This document shows positions 63,101 to 64,000 of a DNA stretch of 64,000 nt, in pieces. Each line of letters begins with the position of its first letter. Position 1 is the first letter of the stretch. The notes beneath the pieces are model-generated. The model ran no database searches and was not told the DNA's origin. It was given only the letters and a program-made list of their open reading frames with translations. Source of the stretch: PALSA-1316 sp049799315 (GTDB taxonomy: Bacteria > Nitrospirota > Thermodesulfovibrionia > Thermodesulfovibrionales > UBA6898); NCBI GenBank assembly GCA_049799315.1, contig JBARHQ010000020.1, forward strand, positions 1-64,000, read 5' to 3'. A program made the translations under genes and the position numbers.

Positions 63101-64000
63101 AGAAATTCACTGTCAACCGTTTTTTTGTCGAGGCTGCGATGAATAATATATCCGCTTCGGTTTCGAGCGATTTCTCGATCAACTTCAACGGCAATATCCT
63201 CTACAAAGGGACCCCGGAGGAGCAGATAATATCGGGTGATGTCATTATAAACAGGGCTCGCTACCGGGAACGGATAGAATGGAAAAGCTGGCTGCTCAGG
63301 ACAAAGCAGATCGATAAGGTCCGGTCGGAGATCTCGAATCTTGAGAAGGCGCAACTGAACGTGCGCGTTGTGGGCCGCGACAATATCCAGGTGGACAACA
63401 ACATCGCCCGTGCCGATGTCACGGCGGACATGCTCCTGCGCGGGACCGTCTACCGGCCGGCACTCTTCGGCCGCCTCGAGTCAAAGGAAGGCACGGTCTA
63501 TTTCAGAAACAATGAGTTCAGGATACTGCATGCAAGCGCTGATTTTGCGGATCCGAACCGCTTGAACGCGGTGATCGCCATAGCGGCAGAAACGATTGTC
63601 AAAGGGTATAAAATCAAGATGAACCTTGAGGGCCGGATGAACCAGTTTGCCATGTCGCTTTCCTCTGATCCTGTCCTCAAGGAGATGGATATCCTTGCCC
63701 TGCTGACCGTCGGGCAGACCGGAGGACAGTTGAAAGGGCTTGAAGGCGGCGTAGGGGCCGGTGAGGCCACGTCGTTTGTGACCGGCAAGCTTCAGGACGT
63801 GGTTGAGGAAAGACTCAGGAGCATCACCGGTCTGGACCGGTTTCAGGTCGACCCTCATGTCTCGAGGATCACCGGAACTGTCGAGCCCCGGGTGACTGTC
63901 TCGAAAAGGCTGCTGGGGGATAAAATGTTTATCACCTATACGTCTTCGGCAGGTTCTTCAGAGGAGCAGATCATCAAGCTGGAGTATTTCCTGAATAGGA
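60145..64000 (+). CDS. TamB/DUF490 translocation and assembly protein, 3-prime truncated
   Basis: The frame opens at ATG 60145, overlapping the end of glnD by 28 bp, and is open to the window edge (over 1,280 codons). A signal-anchor helix comes first (ILAPVLVIGIVLLVLRG), then long AsmA/TamB-type beta repeats, and the C-terminal DUF490 region with the phrases DILALLTVGQTG, EPRVTVSKRLLG and SSEEQIIKLEYFLNR, so only a few residues are missing. TamB-like proteins bridge the inner and outer membranes in barrel assembly or lipid movement. No tamA (Omp85) gene is upstream; it may lie after the window. Confidence 0.9.
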   Translation, partial: MDDAQRRSIIKATAILAPVLVIGIVLLVLRGPNISNALKQAILPEIGMMLGRKVIAQNIYLNIFPLFIEAKGLKVFDDGGERLLIAPQVKAYLDLSALFSKRLTIRRLVIKEPEVSLSRKQAEEIAGNVKRYLATTRENALKVKVLSVELQNGSAGLLDDRSGLSIAIKGFGGEAILGSSGRVIATAENIVLKKEGMPDISAGVSAALLVSDNVVEIKKLTVDSFGSRMTGTGDYGSGQGKIKADLSLMLATLKKLFKLEKSGEGSVSVQGSVSLVKEAVTLDLDVQGSLYIQTLMELLKVQEKIEGYVTLKGQVKGPLNKLVARGTGELSSGNLFNVDIDHMKCGISYADGTMRFTDGIGRLYKGSATLSASIALPVVNYYTLKVDFTQVDSGPVFKLIGWDPGVMPGRVSGTLVNSGSSFDPAGVFEYRNRETGKNALGRVREVTGRYGMKGDLVTITGLKLHTGSSDAEMSGTADLEKKMLDFEGVLHTRDLSDMTAPYFTTVHGAGEFRGKIAGLFADPVISGSVKIGKPAVGTFGADVLTADIRYKKDLLTVNSLSANGTEDAYTMDGAIRFRNAADLFDFRNPEYALSASISNADLKKFIEIFYPDFQGSGRFRTELKITGRGEQPVMAGEAVVRSGTLYGVSYDSATLGWKYQGSGVQLSPVKIQKGKSFITCSLSIDPEGRFVLSAASDKLFLSDLVNRPVRGDAVFALKAEGSGTTGKHHISITADMVEGRLRDRPVGTGTVTAEVRDRELVFRASLLNNKVIITGKGRVEKEFPWEAKVDIQAGRYDTVISAFLKEVPEDLILSMNGSMSLRGDRNQVSATSAIRQLNLSMYGYSFTNDNEIRLELRNRHLAFDHVTLRGGNALVKMNGSLDIGRSYNLAVEGSSALSPFKSLSTKIGVIKGDAEFALEITGDWEKPSINGGINVTNGALSLKDYSYRISALNGYLYLDNDRVVLEKLTGKLGGGDIDLTGSLYLKKFTVNRFFVEAAMNNISASVSSDFSINFNGNILYKGTPEEQIISGDVIINRARYRERIEWKSWLLRTKQIDKVRSEISNLEKAQLNVRVVGRDNIQVDNNIARADVTADMLLRGTVYRPALFGRLESKEGTVYFRNNEFRILHASADFADPNRLNAVIAIAAETIVKGYKIKMNLEGRMNQFAMSLSSDPVLKEMDILALLTVGQTGGQLKGLEGGVGAGEATSFVTGKLQDVVEERLRSITGLDRFQVDPHVSRITGTVEPRVTVSKRLLGDKMFITYTSSAGSSEEQIIKLEYFLNR

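Overview
The window looks like chromosomal DNA of an uncultivated, anaerobic or facultatively respiring Gram-negative bacterium, most likely Nitrospirota or a deltaproteobacterial-type lineage. This is an inference from gene content: outer-membrane multiheme cytochromes, an Aquifex-type aconitase, a cytochrome b with a fused c-heme domain, NtrC-type regulators with sigma-54 control, DUF4388/HDOD proteins and TauE/SafE permeases. No rRNA or ribosomal protein gene is present to fix the taxonomy. There is no phage, insertion sequence or CRISPR array.

Layout. 1-1000: end of a secreted DUF1566 protein. 1204-1278: tRNA-Val(GAC), minus strand. 1520-3680: two HDOD signalling proteins, then convergent moeA. 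5034-12234 (minus): a probable electron conduit to the cell surface, made of an OmcA/MtrC-family decaheme lipoprotein, a beta-barrel porin, a nine-heme periplasmic cytochrome and an approximately eleven-heme lipoprotein. 12709-14817: coaD, rsmD and a DMT permease. 14891-17318: a Lon-type protease with a response-regulator receiver domain built in between its helical region and its AAA+ module, followed by a DUF2892 gene and a decayed copy of the Lon C-terminus. 17365-26147 (minus): a signalling and transport block with three stand-alone receivers, a Cache histidine kinase, a PEP-synthase-like protein, a TauE/SafE permease, a universal-stress-like protein and two tiny genes. Four proteins of this block share a short FAEAGE-type helical motif. 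26430-29246: an NtrB/NtrC-like pair.

29407-52712 is one long co-directional energy-metabolism array: succinate-semialdehyde dehydrogenase, a ThDP enzyme that looks like the cyanobacterial 2-oxoglutarate decarboxylase, aconitase, citrate synthase, Rieske protein, cytochrome b/c fusion, then nuoA-B-CD-E-F-G-H-I-J-K-L-M-N, ending at a terminator. Most junctions from the aconitase gene onward overlap or nearly touch. The array would couple a variant oxidative TCA cycle, with succinate made through succinic semialdehyde, to complex I and a bc complex. A MITE-like repeat sits in the 3-prime end of nuoM.

52791-55475 (minus): GntR regulator, second TauE/SafE permease, small membrane protein and universal stress protein. 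55850-60172: amtB behind a sigma-54-type promoter, then glnD. 60145-64000: a TamB/DUF490 protein cut by the window end.

The best candidates for something undescribed are the Lon-receiver hybrid protease, the SSADH/decarboxylase bypass embedded in a TCA-respiratory supercluster, and the FAEAGE-motif family linking stress-type proteins and a response regulator.
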